The translations under genes and the position numbers were made by a program. Source: Pseudeuparius sepicola (lineage: Eukaryota; Arthropoda; Insecta; Coleoptera; Anthribidae). From it: 64,000 nt of DNA. The stretch is from NCBI GenBank assembly GCA_963920635.1, contig OY987299.1, forward strand, positions 66,694,692 through 66,758,691. The letters run 5' to 3'. Position 1 is the first letter of the stretch; every line of letters begins with the position of its first letter. Positions 31,873 to 42,409 of this stretch are shown in pieces. The notes under the pieces are model-generated. The model saw only the letters and a list, made by a program, of their open reading frames with translations. It was not told the DNA's origin and searched no databases.

Positions 31873-33482
31873 ATACAGAGCGCCCACGGCTACTAGATAC
31901 ATAGGGCGAAATAAGTCCAATTGACTAGCGGCCGCGTTATCGCCAGGTCGTGGCCTGGCGCGCGCGGCGGCCGATTGGCCAGACAGTGGCTACATTCGTG
32001 CTTGGAGCCTCATAGGTGACAGGCCTAGGCGAGGAAAATAAAAATATATTTCGTAAAAAGCTTATCCGAAAAAATGGAAGTATACCAGTTACCTGAAAAA
32101 CTTCAGATAATTAAGTGGTATTATGGTAGCAACAGTATTCGCCAAATAATAAAGATGTTTGGAGAAACATTTAGAAATAGGCCCGTACCATCTTTACGTA
32201 CAGTGCATCGGATTATTTCAAATTTCGAAACGTACGGATGTGTCACTCCGCGAAGCCATAGTAAAAATGGGCATCCCAACAACCACGGCCGACATAATTA
32301 TCGGGCGATGATAGAAATAATGGTTTGTGCCACAGTTAATGATAATCCCCACATTTCTAAAAGGGCTATTGCTGAGCAATTAGGCGTAAGTAAGGGTGCA
32401 GTGGGAAAAATTTTGAAAAAAAATGGTTACCGATCATACAAAGTCCATAAGAACCATGAAATTTTTCCCGACGATTACTTTAAACGAATGGAATTTTGCG
32501 AGACGGTTATGGATATGGCGAACCGTCAACCCAATTTTATCAGCAACATAGTTTTCACTGATGAATCGTCATTTCCCCTACATGGCCGACATAATCCTTC
32601 GATCGTTCGTTATTGGTCGCGGGAAAATTTACATAAATATTATGAGTTTCGAACACAGTACCTCGCAAAAGTAAACTTTTGGGGTGGTATGCTCGGAGAA
32701 AATATGATCGGACCATTTTTTATCGATGGAAATCTCACTGGCCCTACTTACTTGACTCTTTTGCAGCAGCAAGTCATTCCAGAAATTAGGCGGGTTTCAG
32801 GTCACAGATTTAATGAAATTTGGTTTCAGCAAGATGGTTGCCCGGCGCTTAAGTGGTTCGAGATTACTTAACTACTGTATTTCCTTAAGTGGTTCGAGAT
32901 TACTTAACTACTGTATTTCCGAATCGTTTGCTTAGTGGTCGGGGAACCATTCCGTGGCCGGCACGCTCCCCCGATTTATCCCCTAATGACTTTTTCTTGT
33001 GGGGATACGTAAAGTCCCAAATTTATGGCTTCCGGGAAGACAGGGCGAATGATTTGGACGAATTGCGATTGAAAATATCGAATTCATTTCAAATGATCAC
33101 TCCAAACATGCTAGTAAATGTTCGGAGAGGTTTCTATGACCGTTTAGGTTATTGCCTAGCTGCAGATGGTGGCCTCTTTGAACATTTATTGCACTAACTG
33201 TGTGCAATCATTTGTTTTTTGTAGAATTGCTTTTTATTTTCTCGGAAGAGTGTTTTTTAGAGATATGTTTTTATTTTACTTCCGATTAAACATCAAAAAC
33301 CAAAATTACAGGGAACGATCTCAACGTCGTGTAGTCCGGGCGATCAATAATGCTTAAAAACGAGGCACACTCCAGCGCTGTTCAAAGTTAACTGATCCGC
33401 GGCACCGCTTGCGACGGCCGGCGCTACGCACAGTCAACTGTTCTTGATTCTCCTATGTATCTAGTGGCCATGGGCGCTCATA
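31873..33482 (+). mobile_element. Tc1/mariner-related transposon
   Basis: Inverted ends of about 30 bp: GAGCGCCCACGGCTACTAGA at the left (31879 on) and the complement of GAGCGCCCATGGCCACTAGA at the right (to about 33479), both continuing TACATAGG, with TA at the outer edge. It encloses one transposase gene. Element is close to full length. Confidence 0.8.
32074..33197 (+). pseudogene. Tc1/mariner-type transposase, broken by a 36-bp duplication
   Basis: The first 265 residues start at ATG 32074. Two helix-turn-helix parts are visible (STRQIIKMF-like IRQIIKMF; HISKRAIAEQLGVSKGAVGK). The first catalytic Asp is in NIVFTDESSF, the second in WFQQDGCPA. The third is in WPARSPDLSPNDFFLW, in the 32889-33197 frame, which ends GGLFEHLLH. 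A 36-bp unit is tandemly duplicated at 32848-32883 and 32884-32919, and a small indel beside it puts a stop at 32868. Repeat slippage therefore separates the second and third catalytic acids. Rest of the gene looks sound, so it decayed recently. Confidence 0.9.
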
Positions 33483-34707
33483 TACACAGCGTGTCCCGCT
33501 CTGATGTCCGGAAGAGGGTAAAGTTTTTTATTCGAGGGTTTACGACAAAAAGTCACTCTTTATTAAAACTCCTGCTTGTTTCAAAATGCCCAAAACTGTT
33601 AAAATATTTTTAATTTTTTATACAGGGTGTTTATTATTTCGAAAAATTTTGAAAAATTTTTTAGTCGCCAAGAGTAAAGGACCGTTGTTTTTGACAATAT
33701 CGAAAAATATTATTAAGGATGTCATTTAGAATCTACAGGGGGTTACAAATTTGAGGTTTCAGCAATTTATGTTGAATTTTTTAACAAGGCGGGCAGGTAA
33801 TGGGCTTTTATTTGTGGGGCAATCTAAAACAAAAAGTTTATGCTGAACCGCTTGATAATAATGTGGACACACAAAAAACAGAATAAGGGATACTGTGACA
33901 GGTGGGCAAATACCTATTTTCGAATCTAAATTCATTAATTATTTTAATACAAAAAAGGAATATTTTTCCAAAAAGTATACAACTAACACCCGGAGGTTCT
34001 TATCTTAATTTGCGACATTAAAACATCACGCGGGTTTTATCAAAGTTGGGTGACCAATTTAGGCTCACCTCTAACCTCCCTTCGCGAAATGTGCGCAAAA
34101 GGCGTGAGGCCTACGTGACTAACATCAAGCAAACAGGATCCAACTTTTGGATAAAAACCTACACAGCAGCCGACTCTGGGCTAATCTCCAGTGTGTGCCT
34201 GAGCTGTGTATACCGCGTCAAAGTGTCATACGCCGATCCTCGAAACGCCAACCTTGTCGACTGTCAACTAAGCATGAGTAAGCTATCATTCTAAAACTAT
34301 TATTTTATTTTTTGCTCTGAACTTTTTCGTACTTAATTGAATTTTTGCTCTATTACCAACCTGTTGTGCTACACCTGTTGCTATTACTGGGGTTCTTATT
34401 TTATTGGGTTTTTATTCTTATTATTTTTTATTATTACCTTGCTCTAGTGATCGTTTGCCCTTAGCGCATTATTAATATTAGTGGGAATTTACGGGTTTTT
34501 GCTTAAAAGTGTATCAAATTAATATCAAGGATTCATTTTGATCTAAAAAACAGTAATTTTCTTTTTCTTTACATCCTTTATGTTAGTTCTTGTCTATTCT
34601 TGTACCTTGCTTATATTTTTATTGCTAGGATATTACTAGTAAAAGTTATACAATTTCTTTTTAAAGTTCCTTAGTCATTAATATGCTGTAGGTAGTTTTA
34701 CTACATT
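33483..34707. other. No recognised gene; MITE-like end
   Basis: TATACAGGGTGTTTATT at about 33619 is a common insect MITE end. An 82-residue frame at 34046-34294 is more GC-rich than its surroundings but has no domain I know. Confidence 0.45.
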
Positions 34708-34784
34708 CAGGGTGAGTTATTAATAATGGCTCATAGTGCAACCGCATATATTTTGGGCCAAAATATTTCGATTGAGGCTAATAT

Positions 34785-35140
34785 TGTCGTGAAAATTACA
34801 ATCCCCCTGTACATGAGATTTTTAATTAGGACAAACATTAATAAATTTATTCTACTAACAAAACATTATTAATGGCCTCGCGTATCGAGAGCACACTTTG
34901 GTGTTAGTGGTGTTCGGGGAAAGGTGGCCTGCCTGGTGGGAAGCACCATGCAGGGGTTGTTCCCCACATCAAATGTCAAGAGGGTCCAAGTCGACGTTTA
35001 AGTTACTAATGTATTTGTAAGTATTTCTTTTATTTTTATTATTCTTTTTCCACTTTTATTTTTAATTTTTTTATAATAAATTATATTTGTTTTTCTGGAG
35101 TTGTCTTACTTGCCAAGGTTATGCATTCCCCAACACAACA
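34785..35140 (+). repeat. 5' LTR of element C
   Basis: 356 bp with TG...CA ends. AATAAA lies near 35075. The sequence AATGGTGGAGGCGCC follows at once; TGGTGGAGGCGCC two bases in may be the primer-binding site, tRNA not identified. Confidence 0.9.
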
Positions 35141-35373
35141 AATGGTGGAGGCGCCTTGTCTTTCTCGGAGTAAATTCTCCAAAATTTACTAGTTTCACTC
35201 TCTCGCGAAGGACAAAGCAGTTTAGTTGTGCAAGGCATCGGAATGTTTCCGACTAGGGAATCTAGTTAACTGCACTTTGGTCGTGAAATGCATAATTTTG
35301 GAAGTAACAATTTTATTTTTGGTTTTTAGGGGTTATTTTTAATTAATTTTGAAACATTTTTATTTCTCTTCAT

Positions 35374-35906
35374 AATGTCGGCTCCTACGATATCCCAAGC
35401 ACAATTGTACCTAGTTCCTGTTTTCCCCCTTACGTTGCTCCTCCTATGTTCCATCCGTGTAAGAATATTTGTCCCACTGATTTTATTAAGAAATTTAATA
35501 AAATTGCGGACTATAATGGCTGGCAAAATGGACTCAAACTGACGTATTTTGGTAATTTTTGGACGGGTTTGCATATATTTGGTATGAAAAGTTTAAGGAA
35601 AAGGAGTATAATTTTTCTAAGACATGAACCGATGTAGTTGCAGCATTTTTAGAGGAATTTGAGGACACTAAGTTGAGAAAAAAGGAGTTGCTTGAGAAAC
35701 TACAAAATTTAAAGCAAGACAAGTCAATGTCAGAGTAATATTTTGAACTTGTATATTTATACAATGATTACGATCCAACGATGAATGTAAACGAATTTAC
35801 AACATTTTTTGAAAATGGGTTAAATGAAGTTTCTAAATATCATTTATACTGGTTAACAAACGCAAAAGAGACGGAAATTACGTTGCAAGATTTAAAAAAT
35901 TTTTAA
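35374..35906 (+). pseudogene. gag: Gag of element C (broken)
   Basis: The ATG at 35374 starts MSAPTISQAQL. The trace then runs through FIKKFNKIADYNGWQNGLKL, with tryptophan and leucine spacing of the Retrotrans_gag domain, and in shifted frames FLEEFEDTKLREK-like, ELVYLYNDYDPTMN and FFENGLNEVSKYH. Frame changes occur near 35420 and 35580, with a stop at 35737. No zinc knuckle was found before protease. It formed the element's capsid. Confidence 0.7.
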
Positions 35907-35944
35907 AGGCGATAGACAAAGCTCCTCAAATTCCCCGTCAGTTG

Positions 35945-36405
35945 TTTACGCAGGATGGTGTGATCGTCTGTAATAGTTATGCCGCACTCGATGATCATTC
36001 GGAAATATTTACTGTCCAAGGGTTTATAAATGGAATTGCTTCGACAGTTATCATAGATACAGGGACAGGGTCTAAAGAAAATATAGTGCTGGTGGAGGTA
36101 GACTCCCAGTTTTAGGATCGAAAACGATTTCGCTGAATTTTAACAATTTTTTTACATCCTGTGAAGCTTTAGTCGTAAATAATATTTTTTCAGCTAATAT
36201 TATTTTGGGAATGAAATTTTTAGTTAGTCACAAAGCAGTTATATATACGCATGAAGGAAAAATTACTTTTAAAACAAATAATGATTCCACAACAATTTTT
36301 ACAAATTCGAATTCCGAAAATAGCGAAAATTCATGTTTTACAATTTCTTTCGAAAATAAGGTTCCAAATGGTTATTCTCACAAAAGACTGTGTTGCGTAG
36401 AGTAA
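35945..36405 (+). pseudogene. pol: Protease of element C
   Basis: VQGFINGIASTVIIDTGTGS contains the retropepsin active site DTG at 36056-36064. After a frame change near 36090 it continues FSANIILGMKFLVSHKAV, the conserved (I/L)LG(M)xFL flap-side motif, and stops at 36403. The protease would cut the gag-pol polyprotein. The frame break inactivates this copy. Confidence 0.7.
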
Positions 36406-37027
36406 AGACTGTCATAAGACTGGTTCGTTGCGAATGAAATAATGCGGCAATTCAAATATAAAAAATGTACGAATATTCGCCTACCTTACTTTTTTGCGAC
36501 TTCTCATGCGTTCGGCGTTGGGGTTGCGGATAGACCGGTACTGGGATGTCCCTCTTGTTCCTCGTCGGTAGAACGTGATGCGAAGCAATAATCTGAAGAT
36601 GTATGTGTAGCGTGGCACGTGAAAAAACCCCGGGTTTATTTATTTTCAAAACCGGACGTTCAACGTTCAACTCGTGTCTCTCTCTCTCCGAGGTTTTACA
36701 CTTGACTTCGTCGTGACTTCCCCACCTCTCTTCTTCACGCACATGCGCAGGTCGGCGGGCGAATATATGGTTGCGCGATAAATTTAATTTGAAATTGCAT
36801 TATATATTAAGAAAATACCCAACAGACTGCATCTCAACCAAAATAATTTTTTTAATAATAGAAATTACTTTCACAGAAAACATTATTTTAGGCCAAGTTT
36901 TAATATATATAAACATAAACAATGGGCAAGTAGGCCACTGGATCATCGACGTTATAATTATTATCGCAGTGAGCAAAACGCACGGGGTTCAAATTGCAAA
37001 ACTGGCCCAGTTACTTTTAAAAACAAA
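36403..37027. other. Unexplained 0.6 kb between protease and macrodomain
   Basis: The first half (36420-36770) is GC-richer than its flanks and is bordered by CGAATATTCGCC and GGGCGAATATATGG, roughly inverted, so it may be a small insert. The second half is AT-rich with a 92-residue frame of no known domain. Confidence 0.4.
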
Positions 37028-37175
37028 ATGCATAATTTTAATAACATGAACTACTTACGACGAAATATCTATAACAATAACAATTCTTTAAATTTTGGGG
37101 TCATGGTGTCTAAAATTGCAGATTTTATTAATAACAAAAATGATGAAATAAATCGATGTTTCCAAAGCAAAACAA

Positions 37176-38774
37176 ATGACAAAGTACAATCAACTGAAAC
37201 TACATGCAGTACAAAATCTTATAAATTTTGAATGTTTTGATGATTTATTTCTCGTAAGTCAAGGGTATTCTCTGGCACATTGTGTAGTGGCTGATTTAGA
37301 AATGTCTAAAGGGATAGCACTAAAATTTAAAGAAAAATTTGGACGCATTGATGAACTCGAAAAACAAAACCAGGAAAAAGGGGGCTTAGCTGGACTGAAA
37401 GATCAATCGAGATTTATTTATTACTTAGTGAGAAAAAGTTATTCACGTGAAAAGCCAACATATGAAAATTTGTGGGAATCATTAAGAAAGCTTAAGGAAC
37501 ATGTTGTAAAATATAAAGTAAAAAAGTTAGCAATTCCAAGATTAGGGTGTGGTTTGGACCATCTTGAGTGGGATATCGTGGAAAATATTATTTCTTGTAT
37601 TTTTAAAGACACGGACATTGAAATTTTAGTTTGTAAATTTAATCGAAATAAGGGCAAGATACAGAAGCAGATTAAAATAAAGGCCAATGAAAATATTATT
37701 GAACCAGTTCTTTTAGTAAGGGAACATTCGGACCAAAATACAAAAGATAAAGTCGAGACTAAAATTGCAATAAACGAAGGCACTAGATTAGGGGCTTATG
37801 AAATCAAAAATGTATCTGTAAAAATTCTAGGGGAGTTACCAAAAAAGCACGCACTAAAGCCAAATGAAAATTATTTACTTAAAAAAGGTTTATTAATTAA
37901 GTCGGCAAATTTGATAACTCGGGGAAATGACAAGATACTACAGGTCAAGAATATGTCAAACATGCCTCAGGTATTACACAAGGGCGCCACAATTGCTTTT
38001 TTGCAAGAAGAAAATACTTTTATCGAGGAAAAAATTTATATGATAGGGGCTCAAGAGAGAGGTGATCAAGTTAAGTTAGAAAAATCTTATAAATTAGGAG
38101 AAAATTTAACAAAGAGAGAAGAAATTCATGTCACACACTTAATAAATTCTTATAGGGACGTTTTTGCCGCAGAATCTAGCGAGATGGGCTCAACAAATAT
38201 AGTAAAACATAAAATAGAATTAACTGAACATAGGCCATTTAAAAGTAAACCATTTAAAATTTCGCAAAAAGAAAGAGAATTGATTGACACGCAAATTGAG
38301 GAAATGTTTTCTACAAATGTCATTCGTCCATCACAGTCACCATTTTCTAGCCCAATAGTTTTAGTAAAAAAGAAGGGAGAAACTGAAAAAACGAGATTTT
38401 GCGTCGATTATAGAAAACTAAATGAGATAACCAAGAAATCAAATTATCCCCTTCCCAATATAGAAGAGATTTTAATGTATTTTGGAAAGTACAAATATTT
38501 TTCGACGTTAAATTTATTCAGCGGTTATTGGCAAGTTGAAATGGAAGAATCTTCTAAGGAATATACAGCGTTTATAACCCTTGGGCACGGCTTATATGAA
38601 TTTAATAAACTCCCATTCGGACTGTGTAATGCTCCTTCAACGTTTTCTGATCTTGCGGACAGAGTATTCAGAGGACTCAAATGGTCCAGTTTATTGATTT
38701 ATCTGGACGATATCATTGTGTTTTCTGAAACTTTTGAAGAGCATTTGAAAAAATTACAAGAAGTACCTACTTGA
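37176..38774 (+). CDS. pol: Macrodomain (TARG1/OARD1-type) fused to reverse transcriptase, element C
   Basis: A single 532-residue frame from ATG 37176. Residues about 17-157 are a macrodomain closest to TARG1/OARD1, which removes ADP-ribose from acidic side chains: YSLAHCVVADLEMSKGIALK, RFIYYLVRKSYSREKPTYEN, IPRLGCGLDHLEW. Lys87 and Asp128 occupy the positions of the TARG1 catalytic Lys and Asp. Residues about 170-310 are the linker usual between gypsy protease and polymerase. From about 330: RPSQSPFSSPIVLVKKKG, FCVDYRKLNE, LPFGLCNAPSTF and LLIYLDDIIVF. Motif A reads STLNLFSGYW, with Asn446 in place of the catalytic Asp. The frame ends in a frameshift after YLDD. The fusion is in one uninterrupted frame, so the macrodomain belongs to the element. 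Its substrate is unknown. Confidence 0.85.
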   Translation: MTKYNQLKLHAVQNLINFECFDDLFLVSQGYSLAHCVVADLEMSKGIALKFKEKFGRIDELEKQNQEKGGLAGLKDQSRFIYYLVRKSYSREKPTYENLWESLRKLKEHVVKYKVKKLAIPRLGCGLDHLEWDIVENIISCIFKDTDIEILVCKFNRNKGKIQKQIKIKANENIIEPVLLVREHSDQNTKDKVETKIAINEGTRLGAYEIKNVSVKILGELPKKHALKPNENYLLKKGLLIKSANLITRGNDKILQVKNMSNMPQVLHKGATIAFLQEENTFIEEKIYMIGAQERGDQVKLEKSYKLGENLTKREEIHVTHLINSYRDVFAAESSEMGSTNIVKHKIELTEHRPFKSKPFKISQKERELIDTQIEEMFSTNVIRPSQSPFSSPIVLVKKKGETEKTRFCVDYRKLNEITKKSNYPLPNIEEILMYFGKYKYFSTLNLFSGYWQVEMEESSKEYTAFITLGHGLYEFNKLPFGLCNAPSTFSDLADRVFRGLKWSSLLIYLDDIIVFSETFEEHLKKLQEVPT

Positions 38775-39532
38775 GCGTCTAAGAAAAGCAGGGCTTACGT
38801 TGAAACCAGCCAAGTGCAATTTTGCCTCACTGGAAGTTAAAGTATTGGGTCACATTGTAAACGGGGGTGGATTAGCGCCAGATCCAGAAAAATTGATGGC
38901 AATAGAAAATTTTCCAAAGCCCAAAAGCAAACGTAATGTACAGAGTTTTTTTGGGACTCTGCAATTATTATAGAAAATTTATAAATAACTTCTCTCGAAT
39001 AGCCATGCCGTTGTACGAGGTTACAAAGAGTGACCCTGGATTTAAGTGGGGATGGGAACAAGACATATCATTTCAGCAATTGAAATAAAAATTAACAGAG
39101 GCTCCCGTACTAGTGCATTTTAATCCAAACGTGGGATGCGAATTGAGATCGGATGCATGCAAAGATGGGCTTGGTGTAATATTGTTACAGGAAAGTAACG
39201 GGGAAATGCATCCAATAGCTTATGGAAGTAGAACATTGACAAAGGCCGAGAAAAACTACACGATTTCAGAGCTGGAAGCCCTAGGAATTATATTTGGATT
39301 AACATATTTTAGACATTTTATCTATGGAAAGCATGCAAATATAAAAACGGATCATCATGACCTATGTTTTGTGAAAAAATCAGAAAATACAACAGGGAGA
39401 CTTGCGAGATGGCTAATAAAATTAAATGAATTTGATTATGAAATAATTTACAAATCGGGAGCAAGACATAAAGATGTAGATTGTTTATCGCGAAATGCAG
39501 TATTGCCAAAGTCTAGAGAATACTATCTCTAG
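38775..39532 (+). pseudogene. pol: Reverse transcriptase thumb and RNase H of element C
   Basis: After the frameshift the thumb continues ERLRKAGLTLKPAKCNF, VLGHIVNGGGLAPDPEK, then, after another break near 38955, YYRKFINNFSRIAMPL. The RNase H (39113-39532) has RSDACKDGLGVILLQ, SELEALGIIFGL and KTDHHDLCFV, ending DVDCLSR. The catalytic acids of RNase H are present. The wording GRLARWLIKLNEFDYEI is typical of a gypsy clade frequent in aphids and arachnids. Its stop lies in a hairpin. Confidence 0.85.
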
Positions 39533-39539
39533 ACTTTGG
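39506..39539 (+). repeat. 13-bp perfect hairpin over the RNase H stop codon
   Basis: CCAAAGTCTAGAG (39506-39518), an 8-base loop, and CTCTAGACTTTGG (39527-39539). The TAG that ends the RNase H frame (39530-39532) is inside the right arm, and the integrase frame opens just behind it. Confidence 0.85.
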
Positions 39540-40906
39540 TATTACCTCCACGAGAAGGTGGAGAAGAGGAAAGTTTTGACATCCCCACATTTGCATTATC
39601 CAGTGATAAGATGGCCGAGGAACAACAGAAAGATCCCAAAGTTAAAATATTAATTGAAGCCGTGCGTGACCCAAATTCAGAAGGAATTGATATAGTCTTA
39701 CGTAGAAGAGCAAAAAATTGTATACTAATAGATAATGTTTTGTACAAAAAGAATCCGTCATTATCAGGGAATGAAGACTTGTTAGTAATACCAAGGCATC
39801 TAGTTCAAGAAATACTATTTTCAAATCACAATGAACCGTTGGCAGGGCATCTAGGTATTTCAAAAACTACTCAAAAACTTAAGGATAGGTATTTTTGGGA
39901 TGGTCTACCAAAAGATGTAGAAAAATATGTTAAGGGTTGTCGGGACTGTCAAGCTCAAAGGGGAATGACAAATAGGAAACCAACAGGGGTAATGCAACCA
40001 ATTTCAGTGCGGTTGCCGTTTCAAAAGGTAGGAATAGATTTATTAGGGCCATTTAAAAAGTCGTCAAATAATAACACGTTTATAGTTGTAGCGACAGATT
40101 ATGCTACTCGGTATGTCGAAATGGAAGCAATTCCTAATGGTAAGGCCGATACAGTTGCCAATTTTATTTTTAAAAATGTTATTAGAAATCATGGGTGTCC
40201 AAGAGAAAATTTGTCAGATAGAGGTCAAGTTTTTAGGTCAGAATTTTTGAATGAGTTGTTAAGAGTTATGGGTATAATTAAACAACAGACATCATATCAT
40301 CCGCAATGTAATGGGGCGACAGAAAGAATGAATGCCACTATTGCGGCCATGCTTAGTAAATATACGTCTGAAAAACAAGATGACTGGGATCATTTCGTGC
40401 CACATTCCCAATTGGCATATAATACTGCTCCACAAGGTACGACAGGATTGAGTCCATTCTTTTTAGTTTATGCCAGGCATCCTGTTCTCCCGACAGATGC
40501 AACATTAAACGAACAAGTATTAGTGTTCGAAGATATAAAACAGATTCGGGATAGGGCTTTGGCAGCAAGAAATTTAGCTGTAGAAAACATTGAGAAGCAG
40601 CAAAAGTACGACAAAAGGCGTTAATATGGCAATCATAGGCACATAGAATTTAAACAGGGTGATAAAGTCGAAATGTTTACCCCCGTTAGAAAGATTGGCA
40701 GGTCAGAGAAATTATTACTGAAGTACTTTGGGCCTTACGAAATTATCCGTAAGTTAGGGCCAGTAACTTACGAGGTAAGAATGGGACTGACTAGAAATGC
40801 CAAGACAGATGTGGTCCACGTGAGCAGGATAGTTCAGAATCCCACGATCCCTGGAGCCCTGAGCCTGAAATTGCCGAGCCTTAAATTTCTTCCTCTTAGG
40901 GCATAG
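39536..40906 (+). CDS. pol: Integrase of element C
   Basis: The 362-residue frame 39536-40624 has the HHCC zinc motif (HNEPLAGHLGISKT, CRDCQ) and the catalytic core with D in VGIDLLGPF, D in LSDRGQVF and E in CNGATERMN; all three DDE acids are present. A TAA at 40622-40624 then splits off the C-terminal domain, which continues at 40673-40906 with FGPYEIIRKLGPVTYEV, the SH3-like fold that binds DNA. One point mutation therefore truncates an otherwise complete integrase. It would insert element DNA with a 4-bp duplication, as seen at the ends. Confidence 0.85.
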
Positions 40907-42040
40907 GTTGTAATATAGTAGGTATAATAAGATTATTTTATTTATTTTTAGGTGGCCACCATAACTACAACTATAAGGAAATAAGAAGATACAGGTTGAT
41001 AGATTTTGAGGATATAAATATTTAATATAATAATGGAGTGGATACATACGAGTATAGCACAGAAAGCAGCGGATTACACAGAAGAGAATAAAAAAGATAA
41101 GTAATCAATTTTCGAGAAAGTAATATAATTTTTATTTTAGGAGAAAAATTATTATTAGGTACCTTTTATCATGCAAAATAATGGGAATTGCTATATTATA
41201 CAAGGGCGCCAAAAAGTATAAGTGCCCATCCAGACTGCAGTAGAAGTATACATGAGAGAACAAATCTGAGAATGAATATAAAGTCCTAGGCCTAGGCATT
41301 GATAAGAGTGATTTAAATTGGTTGTCAACAAAAAGTGAAACGAGAAAAGCTTTCTTTAAATTAAACTGGTACCAGATAAGTCATAGTAATTCATAGCAAT
41401 TAAGAAACCCTCGTAACCATAATGAATATTTTTTATTGCTTTTATTTCCTTTTCGTAAAAAACTGTATACCCATTTGGTTGATTTTATGTATTTATAAAA
41501 AAATTTGTTTTTTCAATGTCGTAGTAATGTCGACACAAAGAAGCATACACAGGGATTGACAGAGGAAACACGGACACAAAATGGTTATGGTGAAGAAGCT
41601 GCGTGCTACTAAGGTTCTCACGTATACCAACATTGGTTAAATGGTTGGTACGTGAATGGGGTCAATGATGACAAAATGAAAATGGGATCCCTAAAGAAGG
41701 CCATGGCATAGTTGCAGTGAGCTGTTACCAGAGCTGGTAAGGTCAAGAAGAGTCACGAATAGAGAAGAAGTTTGAAGAAAATAAGACAAAAAGACAAGTA
41801 ACCCGCATGTGTCCAATGTTTTCCAAGTCTCCCATGTGTATCTGCTCTCAAAGATATGTTATGTTTAATTATTGTAAAAGCTAAATAATTTTTGTAAGTT
41901 TTTTTTTCGCTTTTCGATTTTTTCTGCTAAGAATATTTTGCCATTATTTTGTCCATATTTCAATTCAATTCCATTGTAAAAAGCCAAGTGACGAGTCAAG
42001 CTTACTCGCTCGGGGCGAGCGATTGCGAAGGGGGGAGTAT
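40907..42040 (+). other. 3' non-coding region of element C
   Basis: No env-like frame. A 23-codon frame at 41033-41101 (MEWIHTSIAQKAADYTEE) follows integrase; it is too short to judge. The polypurine tract closes the region. Confidence 0.6.
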
Positions 42041-42409
42041 TGTCGTGAAAATTACAATCCCCCTGTAGATGAGATTTTAAATTAGGACAAACATTAATAA
42101 ATTTATTCTGCTGACAAAACAATATTGGTGGCCTCGCGTATCGAGAGCACGAATTGGCTCGACACTTTGGTGCTAGTGGTGTTCGGGGAAAGGTGGCCTG
42201 CCTGGTGGGAAGCACCATGCAGGGATTGTTCCCCACATCAAATGTCAAGAGGGTCCAAGTCGACGTTTAAGTTACTAATGTATTTGTAAATATTTCTTTT
42301 ATTTTTATTATTCTTTTTCCACTTTTATTTTTCATTTTTTTATAATAAATTATATTTGTTTTTCTGGAGTTGTCTTACTTGCCAAGGTTATGCATCCCCC
42401 AACACGACA
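42041..42409 (+). repeat. 3' LTR of element C
   Basis: 369 bp; matches the 5' LTR with a few substitutions and a 14-bp extra segment near GAATTGGCTCGACAC. Confidence 0.9.

Larger units (their letters stand above)
34785..42409 (+). mobile_element. Ty3/gypsy retrotransposon C with macrodomain in pol
   Basis: LTRs at 34785-35140 and 42041-42409 begin TGTCGTGAAAATTACAATCC and end CAACAC(A/G)ACA. The target duplication is ATAT (34781-34784, 42410-42413). The order is gag, protease, an unexplained 0.6 kb, a macrodomain fused to reverse transcriptase, RNase H, integrase. The polypurine tract is GCGAAGGGGGGAG at 42026-42037. The two LTRs are very similar apart from small indels, so it is a fairly young insert even though gag and pol have frame breaks. 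Confidence 0.9.

Noticed and set aside
34046..34294. 82-residue GC-richer frame as a host exon
   Set aside because: No good splice sites or recognisable domain; left as unassigned.
36205..36405. Separate small gene after protease
   Set aside because: ILGMKFL is the end of the retropepsin domain of element C in a shifted frame.
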